Below, piece after piece: positions 8,659 through 18,609 of a DNA stretch of 64,000 nucleotides. The notes beneath the pieces are model-generated. The model saw only the letters and a program-made list of their open reading frames with translations, was not told the origin of the DNA and did not search any database. The stretch spans positions 186,001 through 250,000 of the forward strand of contig NZ_JAQMHV010000001.1 in assembly GCF_028307215.1 (NCBI RefSeq). The letters run 5' to 3'. The number at the start of each line of letters is the position of its first letter. Position 1 is the first letter of the stretch. The position numbers and the translations under genes are program-made. The stretch is from Falsirhodobacter sp. 20TX0035. Its GTDB lineage: Bacteria; Pseudomonadota; Alphaproteobacteria; Rhodobacterales; Rhodobacteraceae.

Positions 8659-9621
8659 ATGAGTTTCCGCGCCCGCCACCTTCTTGGGATCGAGCATCTG
8701 GCCCCGGACGAGATCATGACGATCCTCGACCTCGCCGAACGTTACGTCGATTTCAACCGCCGCACGGTGAAGCAGTCGAACGCGCTGGCGGGCATGACCC
8801 AGATCAACATGTTCTTCGAGAATTCCACCCGCACGCAGGCCAGCTTCGAACTGGCTGGCAAGCGGCTGGGCGCGGACGTGATGAACATGGCGATGGCCCA
8901 GTCCTCCGTGAAGAAAGGCGAGACGCTGATCGACACGGCGCTGACGCTGAACGCCATGCATCCCGACCTGCTGGTGGTGCGCCACGGCGCGTCGGGCGCG
9001 GTGAACCTTCTGGCCGAAAAGGTGAACTGCGCCGTGCTGAACGCGGGCGACGGGCGGCACGAACATCCCACGCAGGCGCTTCTGGACGCGCTGACGATCC
9101 GCCGGTCGAAGGGCCGCATCCGCGGGCTGACCATCGCCATCTGCGGCGACGTGCAGCACAGCCGCGTGGCCCGGTCGAACCTGCTGCTTCTGGGCAAGAT
9201 GGACAACCGCGTGCGTCTGGTGGGGCCGCCCACCCTCATGCCCTCGGGCGTGGCCGAATTCGGGTGCGAGGTGTTCGACGACATGAAGGCGGGACTGGCA
9301 GGCGCGGACGTCGTGATGATGCTGCGCCTGCAGAAGGAACGCATGGACGGCGGCTTCATCCCGTCCGAACGCGAATACTTCCACCGCTACGGCCTTGATG
9401 CCGAAAAGCTGGCCCATGCCAAGGACGACGCCATCGTGATGCATCCCGGCCCGATGAACCGGGGGGTGGAGATCGACGGCACCATCGCCGACGACATCAA
9501 CCGGTCGGTGATCCAGGAACAGGTGGAGATGGGCGTCGCCGTCCGGATGGCCTGCATGGATCTTCTGGCGCGCAACCTGCGCGCCGAACGGGGCGCCCGC
9601 GCGGCCGAGGTGATGGTATGA
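8659..9621 (+). CDS. pyrB: Aspartate carbamoyltransferase catalytic subunit
   Basis: A 320-residue enzyme joining carbamoyl phosphate and aspartate, the committed step of pyrimidine synthesis. The carbamoyl-phosphate loop [13 protein letters not shown] is at about residues 53-65, the HPTQALLD motif at about 135 and the aspartate-domain [10 protein letters not shown] near 217; MHPGPMNRG follows near 262. No regulatory pyrI gene is seen. It starts after an AAAGGAG site and heads a co-directional run with rmuC (4-bp overlap), a dihydroorotase-like gene and plsY. Confidence 0.95.
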   Translation: MSFRARHLLGIEHLAPDEIMTILDLAERYVDFNRRTVKQSNALAGMTQINMFFENSTRTQASFELAGKRLGADVMNMAMAQSSVKKGETLIDTALTLNAMHPDLLVVRHGASGAVNLLAEKVNCAVLNAGDGRHEHPTQALLDALTIRRSKGRIRGLTIAICGDVQHSRVARSNLLLLGKMDNRVRLVGPPTLMPSGVAEFGCEVFDDMKAGLAGADVVMMLRLQKERMDGGFIPSEREYFHRYGLDAEKLAHAKDDAIVMHPGPMNRGVEIDGTIADDINRSVIQEQVEMGVAVRMACMDLLARNLRAERGARAAEVMV

Positions 9622-11078
9622 GCCAGATGTGGATCTTCGTCCTGATCAGCCTGGCCGTGGGCGTCCTGATCGGCTGGGCGCTGCGCCGCCCCGACGGGCG
9701 TCCGTCCCACGACCTGTCCCGCCTGCAGGCGGAACATGACAACCTTGGCCGCGCGAAGGACGATCTGGTGGCGCAGCTGACCGCCGAACGCCGCCTTGTG
9801 GGCGACATGCGCGAGGAGGCGAACCACGCCCATTCCCGCATCGCCACCCTTGAAGCCGAACTGCGCGGGGCCGAGCGTCGGGCCGACGACAGCGACCACC
9901 GCCACCGCTCCACCCTCGAAGGGCTGGAGGACGCGCGCGAACGGGCCACCACCGCCGAGGTGGAGCTGTCGCGGCTGAGCACGGTGCTGGAAAAGGAGCG
10001 GCTGGCCAACGTGGAGAAGATCGAACTGCTGTCCCAGGTCCGTGCGGACATGGAGCATCGGTTCAAGCAGCTGGCCGCCGACAGCCTGCGCCTGAACGGC
10101 GAGGAAAGCAAGCAGCGGCTGGAAGCCGCCCTTGCCCCCCTGAAGCAGCATGTCGAACATTTCCAGACGGAACTGCGCAACGTCCACCAGGGCGCGCTGC
10201 AGGACCGCGCCACCCTGAAGACCGAGATCGAGGCCCTGACCCGCCGGTCCGAGGAGGTGAGCCGCGAGGCCGTCAACCTGACCCGCGCGCTGAAGGGCGA
10301 CAAGCAGAAGCAGGGCGCCTGGGGGGAGATGATCCTCGAATCCCTGCTGGAACGGTCGGGCCTGCGCAAGGGCGAGGAATACCTGGTGCAGGAGCATCGG
10401 GTGAACGAGGACGGCGCCCGCTTCCGCCCCGACGTCGTGGTGAACATGCCCGACGGCAAACGGCTGGTGATCGACAGCAAGGTGTCGCTGGTCGACTACG
10501 AGACCTGCGTGAACTGCGAGGACGAGGGCGACGCGAACCTGGCCCGCGTCCGCCACGTGCGCGCGCTGAAGAACCACATCCAGACCCTGCACGAAAAGGC
10601 CTACCACCGGATGGAGGAAGGCTCCGTCGATTACGTGGTGATGTTCATCCCGATCGAGGGCGCGCTGTCCGAGGCGCTGCGCGAGATGGGCGACCTGACG
10701 ACCATGGCCTTCGAGAAGTCGGTGACCATCGCCACGCCCACCACGCTGATGATGGCGCTGCGCACCATTTCCAACGTGTGGACGATCGAACGCCGCAACC
10801 AGAACGCCGAGGCCATCGCCGACCGCGCGGGACGCCTTTACGAAAAGGTCGCGGGCTTCGTCGATGACATGGAAAAGGTGGGCCGCAACCTCGGGGCCGC
10901 GCAATCGGCCTATGGCGACGCGATGGGCAAGCTGTCCTCCGGCCGGGGCAACATGCTGTCGCAGCTGGAAACGATGAAGGTGCTGGGGGCCAAGACCTCC
11001 AAGTCCTTCCGCACCGAGTTCGACCACGACCCTTCCGCGCAGGACGATCTGCGCCTGACCCATGACGCGGCGGAGTGA
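9618..11078 (+). CDS. rmuC: DNA recombination protein RmuC
   Basis: A 486-residue protein. One N-terminal transmembrane helix (about residues 3-22) is followed by a long coiled coil (about 30-200) and the RmuC nuclease-like domain (about 210-440), with [16 protein letters not shown] and [18 protein letters not shown], which carries the conserved D-x-K core. RmuC limits inversions and rearrangements in E. coli; its activity is inferred from a restriction-endonuclease-like fold. It overlaps pyrB by an ATGA and is followed directly by the pyrC-like gene, an unusual place inside a pyrimidine run. Confidence 0.9.
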   Translation: MSQMWIFVLISLAVGVLIGWALRRPDGRPSHDLSRLQAEHDNLGRAKDDLVAQLTAERRLVGDMREEANHAHSRIATLEAELRGAERRADDSDHRHRSTLEGLEDARERATTAEVELSRLSTVLEKERLANVEKIELLSQVRADMEHRFKQLAADSLRLNGEESKQRLEAALAPLKQHVEHFQTELRNVHQGALQDRATLKTEIEALTRRSEEVSREAVNLTRALKGDKQKQGAWGEMILESLLERSGLRKGEEYLVQEHRVNEDGARFRPDVVVNMPDGKRLVIDSKVSLVDYETCVNCEDEGDANLARVRHVRALKNHIQTLHEKAYHRMEEGSVDYVVMFIPIEGALSEALREMGDLTTMAFEKSVTIATPTTLMMALRTISNVWTIERRNQNAEAIADRAGRLYEKVAGFVDDMEKVGRNLGAAQSAYGDAMGKLSSGRGNMLSQLETMKVLGAKTSKSFRTEFDHDPSAQDDLRLTHDAAE

Positions 11079-11079
11079 C

Positions 11080-12351
11080 ATGATCTATCTGACGAATGCC
11101 CGCCTCATCGATCCCGAGGCGATGACGGAAACCGAAGGCTCCGTCCTTCTGGACGGGGGCGTGATCGCCGCCATCGACGGCGACGCCCCCGAAGGCGCGC
11201 GGATCATCGACTGCGGCGGCAAGGTGCTGGCCCCCGGAATCGTGGACCTTGGCGTGCAGGTGGGCGAACCCGGTGCCCGGCACAAGGAAAGCGTGCGCTC
11301 GGCCGGGCTGGCGGCGGCCGCGGGCGGCGTGACGACGATCATCGCGCGCCCCGACACGGACCCGGCGCTGGACAGCCCCGAGATGCTGGAATTCGTCACC
11401 CGACGCGCGCGCGAGGCGTCGCCCGTCCGCATCCGCCACATGGCCGCCCTGACCAAGGCGCGCGAGGGGCGCGAGATGACGGAGATCGGGTTCCTGCTGG
11501 ACGCGGGTGCCGTGGCCTTCACCGATGGCGACCGCGTCTGCACCAACACCAAGGCCCTGAACCGCGCCTTCACCTATGCCCGCAGCCTGAACGCGCTGGT
11601 GATCGGCCATCCGCAGGAACCGGGCCTGTCGCAGGGGGCCGCCGTCACCAAGGGCAAGTTCGCGTCCCTGCGCGGCCTTCCCGACGTGCACCCCATGGCC
11701 GAACGCATGGGCTTCGACCGCGACATGGCCTTGGTGGAGATGACGGGCGTCCGCTATCACGCCGACCAGATTACCTGCGCCCGCACCCTGCCCGCGCTGG
11801 AACGCGCCAAGGCCAACGGGCTGGACGTGACGGCCGGCATCTCCATCCACCATCTGACGCTGAACGAGATGGACGTGGGCGACTACCGCACCTTCTTCAA
11901 AGTGACCCCGCCCCTGCGATCTGAAGACGACCGGCTGGCCATGATCGACGCGGTGGCCGCCGGCACGATCGACATCATCTGTTCCATGCACACCCCGCAG
12001 GACGAGGAATCGAAGCGCCTTCCGTTCGAGGACGCGGCCTCGGGCGCGGTGGGGCTGGAAACGCTGCTGCCGGCCGCCATGCGGCTTTATCATTCGGGCG
12101 GGCTGACCCTGCCGCAGCTGTTCCGCGCCCTGTCGCTGAACCCGGCGAAACGGCTGGGCCTGCCGCAGGGCCGCCTGTCAGAAGGCGCGCCGGGGGATCT
12201 GGTGCTGTTCGATCCCGACGCGCCCTTTGTCATAGACCGCTTCGCGCTGCGGTCGAAATCGAAGAACACGCCCTTTGACGGGCAACGGATGGAAGGCCGG
12301 GTTCTCGCGACCTTCGTGAACGGGGTGCAGGTGCATGATGCCGGTCTTTGA
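11080..12351 (+). CDS. Dihydroorotase-like protein, probably non-catalytic (PyrC')
   Basis: A 423-residue amidohydrolase-fold protein of the dihydroorotase family, starting one base after the rmuC stop. The metal-binding H-x-H expected after PG-IDLH is replaced: the sequence reads PGIVDLGVQVGEPG (about residue 52), and the catalytic Asp of the usual D-H-P motif is lost in CSMHTPQDEE (about 304). Other His positions (IGHPQEP, SIHHLTL) remain. In Pseudomonas an inactive PyrC' is needed for PyrB assembly; the same structural role with the nearby PyrB is likely here. A true dihydroorotase should exist elsewhere in the genome. Confidence 0.85.
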   Translation: MIYLTNARLIDPEAMTETEGSVLLDGGVIAAIDGDAPEGARIIDCGGKVLAPGIVDLGVQVGEPGARHKESVRSAGLAAAAGGVTTIIARPDTDPALDSPEMLEFVTRRAREASPVRIRHMAALTKAREGREMTEIGFLLDAGAVAFTDGDRVCTNTKALNRAFTYARSLNALVIGHPQEPGLSQGAAVTKGKFASLRGLPDVHPMAERMGFDRDMALVEMTGVRYHADQITCARTLPALERAKANGLDVTAGISIHHLTLNEMDVGDYRTFFKVTPPLRSEDDRLAMIDAVAAGTIDIICSMHTPQDEESKRLPFEDAASGAVGLETLLPAAMRLYHSGGLTLPQLFRALSLNPAKRLGLPQGRLSEGAPGDLVLFDPDAPFVIDRFALRSKSKNTPFDGQRMEGRVLATFVNGVQVHDAGL

Positions 12352-12946
12352 AACAGCCCTTCCGCTCCTCCTCCTGACGGGGGTTCTGGCCTATCTCCTC
12401 GGCTCCGTCCCGTTCGGGATCGTCATCACCCGGGCGATGGGTCTGGGCGACCTGCGCAAGATCGGGTCGGGCAACATCGGGGCCACCAACGTGCTGCGCA
12501 CGGGCAACAAGCCCGCCGCGCTGGCGACCCTGATCCTGGACGCGGGCAAGGGCGGGATGGCGGTCTTGATCGCGCGCGCGCTGGTCGGGCCGGATGCGGC
12601 GCTGGTCGCGGGGGTCATGGCTTTCTTCGGCCACCTGTTCCCCGTCTGGTTGGGGTTCAAGGGCGGTAAGGGGGTCGCGACCTTTCTCGGCACGCTGCTG
12701 GCGCTGGCCTGGCCTGTCGGCCTTCTGGCCTGCGCCACCTGGGCCGTGGTCGCCGCGATCTTCCGCTTCTCCTCGCTGGCGGGGATTCTGGCCGCGGTGT
12801 CGGCACCCGTCTGGGCCGTGGTGACGGGGCACGGGGCCGTGGCCCTTGCCGCCGCGCTGATGGCGCTGATGGTGCTGATCCGGCACGACGCCAATATCCG
12901 CCGCCTGATCGCGGGAACGGAACCGAAGATCGGCAAGAAGACCTGA
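12335..12946 (+). CDS. plsY: Glycerol-3-phosphate acyltransferase PlsY
   Basis: A 203-residue inner-membrane enzyme that transfers an acyl group from acyl-phosphate to glycerol 3-phosphate in phospholipid synthesis. Motif 1 GSVPFGIVITR (about residues 24-34), motif 2 GSGNIGATNVLR (about 45) with LDAGKG following, and motif 3 GFKGGKGVATFLG (about 107) are intact, and about five hydrophobic helices are seen. The start (two adjacent ATGs) lies inside the end of the pyrC-like gene, a 17-bp overlap, so the run is co-transcribed. Confidence 0.94.
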   Translation: MMPVFETALPLLLLTGVLAYLLGSVPFGIVITRAMGLGDLRKIGSGNIGATNVLRTGNKPAALATLILDAGKGGMAVLIARALVGPDAALVAGVMAFFGHLFPVWLGFKGGKGVATFLGTLLALAWPVGLLACATWAVVAAIFRFSSLAGILAAVSAPVWAVVTGHGAVALAAALMALMVLIRHDANIRRLIAGTEPKIGKKT

Positions 12947-13392
12947 TGCCCCATATCCGGCCCGTTGCCGCCCATGACCTGCCCGCCCTGAAACACCTGA
13001 TCACCGCGCTGGCGGAGCTGCACGGCGACACGGCCCGCGTGACGGAAGACAGCCTTCAGCGCGACCTTCTGGGCGAGGCGCCCTGGGTTCTGGGGCTGGT
13101 CGCCGAATACGATTTCGCGCTGGTCGCCTATGCCGCCCTGTGCCCGCGGGCGCAGTTGCAGTTCGGGGAACGCGGGCTGGACATCCACCACCTGTATGTC
13201 CGGCCCGCCTGGCGCGGACAGGGCCTTGGCCGCCGCATGATCGAGGCTTGCGTCCAGAAGGCCACGACCCTGCATTGCGACTACGTGATCACCAGCACGG
13301 CCCCGGACAACAAGGCCGCGCAGGGGGCCTATCGCGCCTGCGGGTTCGTCCAGTTGGCCGACCCCACCCGCTTCCGCCGCGCGATCAGATAG
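12946..13392 (+). CDS. GNAT family N-acetyltransferase
   Basis: A 148-residue acetyltransferase with one GNAT domain. The acetyl-CoA motif A is visible as HHLYVRPAWRGQGLGRRMIE (about residues 80-99), followed by the beta-strand/helix with NKAAQGAYRACGF (about 122). The ATG overlaps the plsY stop by one base, making it the last gene of the pyrB run. The acceptor substrate is unknown. Its 3' end overlaps the convergent gshA by 8 bp. Confidence 0.88.
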   Translation: MPHIRPVAAHDLPALKHLITALAELHGDTARVTEDSLQRDLLGEAPWVLGLVAEYDFALVAYAALCPRAQLQFGERGLDIHHLYVRPAWRGQGLGRRMIEACVQKATTLHCDYVITSTAPDNKAAQGAYRACGFVQLADPTRFRRAIR

Positions 13393-14707
13393 CCATCGCG
13401 TCATAGACGCGGGACAGGTCGCCGCCCCATTCGCCCTTGTAGGCGGCGATCAGGTCATCCGCCGGCACGCGGCCCGTGGCGATGCTGTGGTCCAGCACGT
13501 CCAGATACGCCTCCTCGCCCTGACCGCGCGCGGCCAGACCGCCGCGCGACAGGCGCAGCGCCTCGCGCGCCAGATCGTGCAGCTTGACGCCCCCTGCCTC
13601 GCCCTGAAGCGCATCGACCGAGGCGGCGACGCGAAGCCCTTCACGCGTGTCCACGTCCAGATGCTTCACCAGATCCCAGGCCGCGTCCAGCGCCCCGCCG
13701 TCATACATCAGCCCCACCCAGAAGGCGGACAGGGCGGGCATGTGCGACCGCGGCCCGCAATCGGCGCCCCGCATCTCGATGTATTTCTTCACCCGCGCTT
13801 CGGGGAAGACGGTGGTCATGTGGTCGGCCCAGTCGGACAGGGTGGGCTTCTCGCCGGGCAGCGCGGGCAGTTCGCCCTTCAGGAAGTCGCGGAAGGACTG
13901 GCCCAGCGCGTCGATGTACCGGCCGTCGCGATAAACAAAATACATCGGCACATCGAGGACCCAGTCCACGTAACGCTCGAACCCCGCGCCCTCCTCGAAC
14001 ATGAAGGTCAGCATGCCGGTGCGGCTGTCGTCCAGCCCCCGCCAAATGCGCGACCGCCAGCTTTTGTGCCCGTTCAGCTTGCCGTCGAAGAACGGAGAGG
14101 AGGCGAAGAACGCCGTCGCCACCGGCTGCAGCGCCAGCGCCACCCGCATCTTCTTCACCATGTCCGCCTCGGACGCGAAGTCGAGGTTCACCTGCACGGT
14201 GGAGGTGCGGTACATCATCTGCGTGCCATGCGTCCCGACACGGCCCATGTAGTCGGTCATCAGGCGATACCGACCTTTCGGCATCACGGGCATGTCCTCG
14301 TGCCGCCATTCGGGCGCGGCCCCGATCCCCATGAAGCGCGGACCGCCGAGTTCGGCGATCTCGGCCATGTGGTTGTCGATCTCGGCCTTGGTGTCGTGGA
14401 TCGTGGCGACGGGCGCGCCTGACAGTTCGAACTGCCCGCCGGGTTCCAGCGAGATGTTGGCCCCGTTCCGCGTCAGGCCGATCAGCTTGCCGGCCTCCTC
14501 CACCCGCGTCCAGCCAAAGCGGGTCAAACCTTCCATTAGGTCGTGGATGGCCTTGTAATCCAGCGGACGATGATCGGGGGTGAAGCCGAACTTTTCATGC
14601 TCGGTCCCGATGCGCCACTGGTCGGCGGGCTTGCACCCGGCCTCCATATACGCGGCGAGTTGGGAGAAATCTTCGATCGGGCCGCCGCCCTGCTGGGGAA
14701 TGGACAT
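13385..14707 (-). CDS. gshA: Glutamate-cysteine ligase, plant/alphaproteobacterial type
   Basis: A 440-residue ATP-dependent ligase making gamma-glutamylcysteine, the first step of glutathione synthesis. It belongs to the GCS2/plant-type family: GTEHEKFGF near residue 40, EPGGQFELSGAP near 92 and MYRTSTVQVNLDF near 165 are recognisable. The ATG at 14707 has a GAGG site 5 bp away; a TTG five codons upstream is less likely. It lies 55 bp downstream of rsmE on the same strand, a pairing that suggests co-transcription. Confidence 0.93.
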   Translation of the reverse strand: MSIPQQGGGPIEDFSQLAAYMEAGCKPADQWRIGTEHEKFGFTPDHRPLDYKAIHDLMEGLTRFGWTRVEEAGKLIGLTRNGANISLEPGGQFELSGAPVATIHDTKAEIDNHMAEIAELGGPRFMGIGAAPEWRHEDMPVMPKGRYRLMTDYMGRVGTHGTQMMYRTSTVQVNLDFASEADMVKKMRVALALQPVATAFFASSPFFDGKLNGHKSWRSRIWRGLDDSRTGMLTFMFEEGAGFERYVDWVLDVPMYFVYRDGRYIDALGQSFRDFLKGELPALPGEKPTLSDWADHMTTVFPEARVKKYIEMRGADCGPRSHMPALSAFWVGLMYDGGALDAAWDLVKHLDVDTREGLRVAASVDALQGEAGGVKLHDLAREALRLSRGGLAARGQGEEAYLDVLDHSIATGRVPADDLIAAYKGEWGGDLSRVYDAMAI

Positions 14708-14762
14708 CGTGGCCTCGATCAAGCGTTTGGAAAGGCAGACCTGTCGCGTTGAGGGGGGTAAG

Positions 14763-15485
14763 TCAAGTGGTCCAGTCGCCCAAGGTGGACTGCCACAGCG
14801 TCAGCGCGGCCACCGCCGCCGTGTCCGCGCGCAGGATACGCGGGCCAAGGCTGACGGGGACCACCTGTTCCATCGCACGCAAACGTGTCTGCTCGGCCTC
14901 GGCAAAGCCGCCCTCGGGGCCGATCAGGATGGCCCAGGGGCCCGCGCCCGCCGCCTGCAGGCCCGCGCGGGCCCCGGTCAGCGTCTCGTCGCACCACAGG
15001 ATGCGGCGGTCGGCGGGCCAGTCGGCCAGAAGCCGATCCAGCGGGATCAGGTCGGTCACCTCCGGCACGAAGGTGCCGCCGCACTGTTCGGCCGCCTCCA
15101 CCGCGTGGGCCTGAAGGCGGTCCTGCCGGATGCGTTCGGCGTTGGTGAAGCGGGTGTTGACGGGGATGATCCGTGCGGCCCCCATCTCGGCCGCCTTTTC
15201 GACGATGAAGTCGGTCCGGGCCTTCTTGATCGGCGCGAACAAAAGCCACAGGTCGGGCGGAAGACGCAGGGGTGCTGTCTGTTGGCGGCATTCCAGCGTG
15301 CCGCCTCGTTTCGCCGCGCGCGTCACGTCGGCCCGCCACGCGCCGTCGCGGCCGTTGAACAGGGTGACGGGCGCGCCCGTGCCCTGCCGCATCACCCCGA
15401 ACAGGTAATGCGCCTGCGCCTCGGTCAGCGCCACCTCGGCGCCCGCGGCCAGCGGGGCCTCCACGAACAGTCGTATCTCGCTCAT
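14763..15485 (-). CDS. rsmE: 16S rRNA m3U1498 methyltransferase RsmE
   Basis: A 240-residue SPOUT-class methyltransferase. An N-terminal PUA-like domain (residues 1-75, with HYLFGVMR) is followed by the knotted SAM-binding domain: KKARTDFIVEKAAEMG near 88, IGPEGGFAEAE near 188 and LGPRILRADTAAVAAL near 213, the RsmE signature. It modifies U1498 of 16S rRNA. It is divergent from ubiA with about 68 bp between and is followed by gshA on the same strand. Confidence 0.94.
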   Translation of the reverse strand: MSEIRLFVEAPLAAGAEVALTEAQAHYLFGVMRQGTGAPVTLFNGRDGAWRADVTRAAKRGGTLECRQQTAPLRLPPDLWLLFAPIKKARTDFIVEKAAEMGAARIIPVNTRFTNAERIRQDRLQAHAVEAAEQCGGTFVPEVTDLIPLDRLLADWPADRRILWCDETLTGARAGLQAAGAGPWAILIGPEGGFAEAEQTRLRAMEQVVPVSLGPRILRADTAAVAALTLWQSTLGDWTT

Positions 15486-15553
15486 GCCCAAGGGTGTAGC
15501 GGGTTGGCCCCGCCCGCGCCATAGCCTAGAACGGCGGAAAACGGGGGTGCCGC

Positions 15554-16483
15554 ATGACCAAGGGACAAGTCGCCGATGCCGTGAAGGGCAACTGGGTCGA
15601 CCACAGCGCGCCAGAGGGCTGGCGCCCCTACCTGCGCCTGTCGCGCGCGGACCGGCCCATCGGCACCTGGCTGCTGCTGATCCCCTGCTGGTGGGGCGTG
15701 ACGATGGCCGCAGCGGCCACCGGGGCACGGTGGTTCGACCTGTGGATCGTGATCGGCTGCACGGTGGGCGCGTTCCTGATGCGGGGCGCGGGCTGCACCT
15801 GGAACGACATCACCGACCGCGACTTTGACGGCAGCGTGGCGCGCACGCGGTCCCGCCCCATCCCCTCGGGTCAGGTGACGGTGCGGCAGGCGCTGTGGTG
15901 GATGGCAGCCCAGATCGCCGTGTCGGCGCTGATCCTGTTCACGCTGGGCCCGGTGGCCATCGCCTTCGGGATCGCGGCGCTGGTGCCGGTGGCGGTGTAT
16001 CCCTTCGCCAAGCGGTTCACGTGGTGGCCGCAGGTCTTTCTGGGCATTGCCTTCAACTGGGGCGTGTGGGTGGCCTGGGCCGCGCATGGCGCGCCGGTCA
16101 CGGGGGCCACGCTGGCGCTGTTCCTGTCGGGCATCGCCTGGACGCTGTTCTACGACACGATCTACGCCCATCAGGACAAGGAGGATGACGCCCTGATCGG
16201 CGTGAAGTCCACCGCCCGCCTGTTCGGCGCCTCCACCCCCTTGTGGCTGATGGCCTTCCTGATCCTGGCGGCCGGTCTTATGGCCGTGGCCGCCGTGGGC
16301 AGCCTGCGGGGCCTGCCGCTTCTGCTGGCGCTGGCGGGCTGCGCCGCCTTTGCCGCGCACATGCTGTGGCAGATGCGGCGGCTGGACATCGACCGGCCGG
16401 ATGTCTGCCTCACGCTTTTTCGATCCAATCGTGATGCGGGACTGGTGGCTGCGCTGTTTCTTGCCGGTGCGGCTTTGGTGTAA
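15554..16483 (+). CDS. ubiA: 4-hydroxybenzoate octaprenyltransferase
   Basis: A 309-residue membrane prenyltransferase joining a polyprenyl chain to 4-hydroxybenzoate in ubiquinone synthesis. The two Asp-rich motifs are clear: CTWNDITDRDFDG (about residues 84-96) and YDTIYAHQDKEDD (about 202-214), with RTRSRPIPSG between them. Eight or so transmembrane helices are expected from the hydrophobic pattern. It is the first gene rightward from a divergent promoter shared with rsmE. Confidence 0.94.
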   Translation: MTKGQVADAVKGNWVDHSAPEGWRPYLRLSRADRPIGTWLLLIPCWWGVTMAAAATGARWFDLWIVIGCTVGAFLMRGAGCTWNDITDRDFDGSVARTRSRPIPSGQVTVRQALWWMAAQIAVSALILFTLGPVAIAFGIAALVPVAVYPFAKRFTWWPQVFLGIAFNWGVWVAWAAHGAPVTGATLALFLSGIAWTLFYDTIYAHQDKEDDALIGVKSTARLFGASTPLWLMAFLILAAGLMAVAAVGSLRGLPLLLALAGCAAFAAHMLWQMRRLDIDRPDVCLTLFRSNRDAGLVAALFLAGAALV

Positions 16484-16540
16484 TTGCGGGCCAGCGGTGC
16501 GGCGCGTATGCCCGGTGCCACATCTTCGAAGGATCCTGTC

Positions 16541-18592
16541 ATGCCCTTGTCCCGCAAGATCATAGCCCCTGCCATGTTCCTCGGCGCGGCCGCCGTGGCG
16601 GCGGGCGGGGCGACGCTGGCCTCCGGCATGATCGAGGACCGGTCCGAGGCCGCGGTGTCCCAGCGGCTGGCCCAGGACGGGCTGACCTTCGCCACCGCGC
16701 AGGCCGACGGGCTGGACGTGCACCTGACCGGCACCGCCCCGGACGAGGCCGCGCGCTTTCGCGTGCTGAACCTTGCGGGCAGCGTGGTCGATCCCTCCCG
16801 GCTGCGCGACGACATGACGGTCACCCCTTCCCGCCCCGTGGAGGCGCCCCCCTTCGAGATGGAGATCCTGCGCAACGACGACGGCGTGTCGCTGATCGGC
16901 CTTGTGCCCGCGGCGTCGTCGGCGATGCTGGCCGACACGGCGGGGCTGGTGCCCGGCATCCGCGTGACGGACATGCTGGAATCGGCCGACTATCCCGCGC
17001 CCGACCAGTGGAACGCCGCGATGAACTTCGGGATCGAGGCGCTGAAGATCCTGCCCCGCGCCAAGATCTCCATCTCCGCGGCCGAGGTGGCGGTCACGGC
17101 CATTGCCGACAACATGGAACAGCAGCAGCGGCTGAAGATGCAGCTGGCGCAGGCCACGCCGCCGGGCCTGAAGACGCAGGTGGACATCACCGCCCCCCGC
17201 CCCGTCATCACGCCCTATGCCCTGCAACTGGTGAAGGACGAGGGGGGCGTGCGGTTCGACGCCTGCTCCGCCCCCGACGACGATCAGGCCCGCACGGTGC
17301 TGGAGGCGGCACGGGCGATCGGCGTAGCCACCGACGCCACCTGCGCCGTGGGTCTGGGCGCGCCGTCGGCCGAATGGACGCGTGCGGTGACCGCCGGGAT
17401 CACGGCGCTGGGCGCGCTGCCGGCAGGCCGCCTGACACTCTCGGACGCGGACGTGACGCTGACGGGCCAGCCCGGCATGGCGCAGAACCCGTTCAACGCG
17501 GCGGCGGGCACCCTGCAATCGGCCCTGCCCGACGGTTTTTCGCTGAAGACCGTGCTGCCGGAATTGCCCGCGCAGGTCGAAGGCCCCTCGGAATTCGTGG
17601 CCGTGTCGCATCCCGACGGCACCGCCACCCTGACGGGCCGCGTGCGCGACGCGTTGGGGCAGGAAGCCGTCACCTCCTTCGCCCGCGCCAGCTTCGGCGC
17701 GGCGGATGTGAGCGGGGAGCCGGTGATCGATCCCGACATGCCCGCCGGCTGGACCACCCGCATCATCGCCGGTCTGGAAGCGCTGGCCCAGCTGTCCAGC
17801 GGAGAACTTCGCATCACCCCCGAGGAGTTGCGTGTCAGCGGCGTCACCGGGTCGCAGTCGGCGCAGGCGCAGATCACCGACGCGCTGACCCGCAAGCTGG
17901 GGTCGGAAACGGCCGTCACGGTCGACGCCGCCTATGACGAGGATCTGGACCCCTACGCGGCCCTCCCCTCCCCCCAGGAATGCGTGACCCGCATCAACGC
18001 CGTGATGACGAAGCAGAAGATCAGCTTCGCCCCGGGCTCGGCCGAGATCGACGGTTCGGCCCGCTCCACGCTGGACGGCCTGGCCGAAATCCTGACCGAC
18101 TGCGCCAATCTGTCCTTCGAAATCCAAGGCTATACCGACAGCCAGGGCAGCGACACCGGCAACCAGGCGCTGAGCCAGGCGCGCGCCGAGGCCGTGCTGA
18201 TCGCCCTTCAAGGCCGCCGCATCGATGCCAACCGTTTGACCGCGCGGGGCTTTGGCGAGGAGAACCCTATCGCCTCCAACGGCAGCGAAGACGGGCGCGA
18301 GGCCAACCGTCGGATCGAGTTCAAGCTGACGGAGGTCGCCCCCGACCCCAATGCGGCCCCCAAGGCGCAGGACACCCCCGCCCGCAAGGCCATGCTGGCG
18401 ATCGCCCGGATCGACGGCTTCCTGCTGCCGCAGGGCGACTGGATCGACAGCGTTCCGGCCGACATGGTCGACGGATCGGGTGATGGAGAGGAGGGCGGGG
18501 ACGAGGGCGGCGAGGCCGAGGTTGACGGCGAACCCTCTTTCGCGCCAACAGAGGCGACCGAACGGCCCGAGCGCCGCCCCGAAGACCTGTAA
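16541..18592 (+). CDS. OmpA family protein with three BON-like repeats
   Basis: A 683-residue envelope protein. Residues 1-30 look like a signal or anchor. Three repeats of about 123 residues follow, each with a Trp-headed core: starts near 157, 279 and 404 reading W-x(7)-G-[IL]-x-AL and ending in a beta strand such as VTLTG. This resembles BON modules. An OmpA peptidoglycan-binding domain occupies about 485-600 (GYTDSQGSDTGNQALSQARA; NRRIEFKL). The tail beyond 630 is Gly/Glu-rich and disordered. The ATG at 16541 has a GAAGGA site. A BON plus OmpA layout is known from mycobacterial ArfA; the role here is unknown. Confidence 0.82.
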   Translation: MPLSRKIIAPAMFLGAAAVAAGGATLASGMIEDRSEAAVSQRLAQDGLTFATAQADGLDVHLTGTAPDEAARFRVLNLAGSVVDPSRLRDDMTVTPSRPVEAPPFEMEILRNDDGVSLIGLVPAASSAMLADTAGLVPGIRVTDMLESADYPAPDQWNAAMNFGIEALKILPRAKISISAAEVAVTAIADNMEQQQRLKMQLAQATPPGLKTQVDITAPRPVITPYALQLVKDEGGVRFDACSAPDDDQARTVLEAARAIGVATDATCAVGLGAPSAEWTRAVTAGITALGALPAGRLTLSDADVTLTGQPGMAQNPFNAAAGTLQSALPDGFSLKTVLPELPAQVEGPSEFVAVSHPDGTATLTGRVRDALGQEAVTSFARASFGAADVSGEPVIDPDMPAGWTTRIIAGLEALAQLSSGELRITPEELRVSGVTGSQSAQAQITDALTRKLGSETAVTVDAAYDEDLDPYAALPSPQECVTRINAVMTKQKISFAPGSAEIDGSARSTLDGLAEILTDCANLSFEIQGYTDSQGSDTGNQALSQARAEAVLIALQGRRIDANRLTARGFGEENPIASNGSEDGREANRRIEFKLTEVAPDPNAAPKAQDTPARKAMLAIARIDGFLLPQGDWIDSVPADMVDGSGDGEEGGDEGGEAEVDGEPSFAPTEATERPERRPEDL

Positions 18593-18609
18593 CGAAGCCG
18601 AGGCCGACA

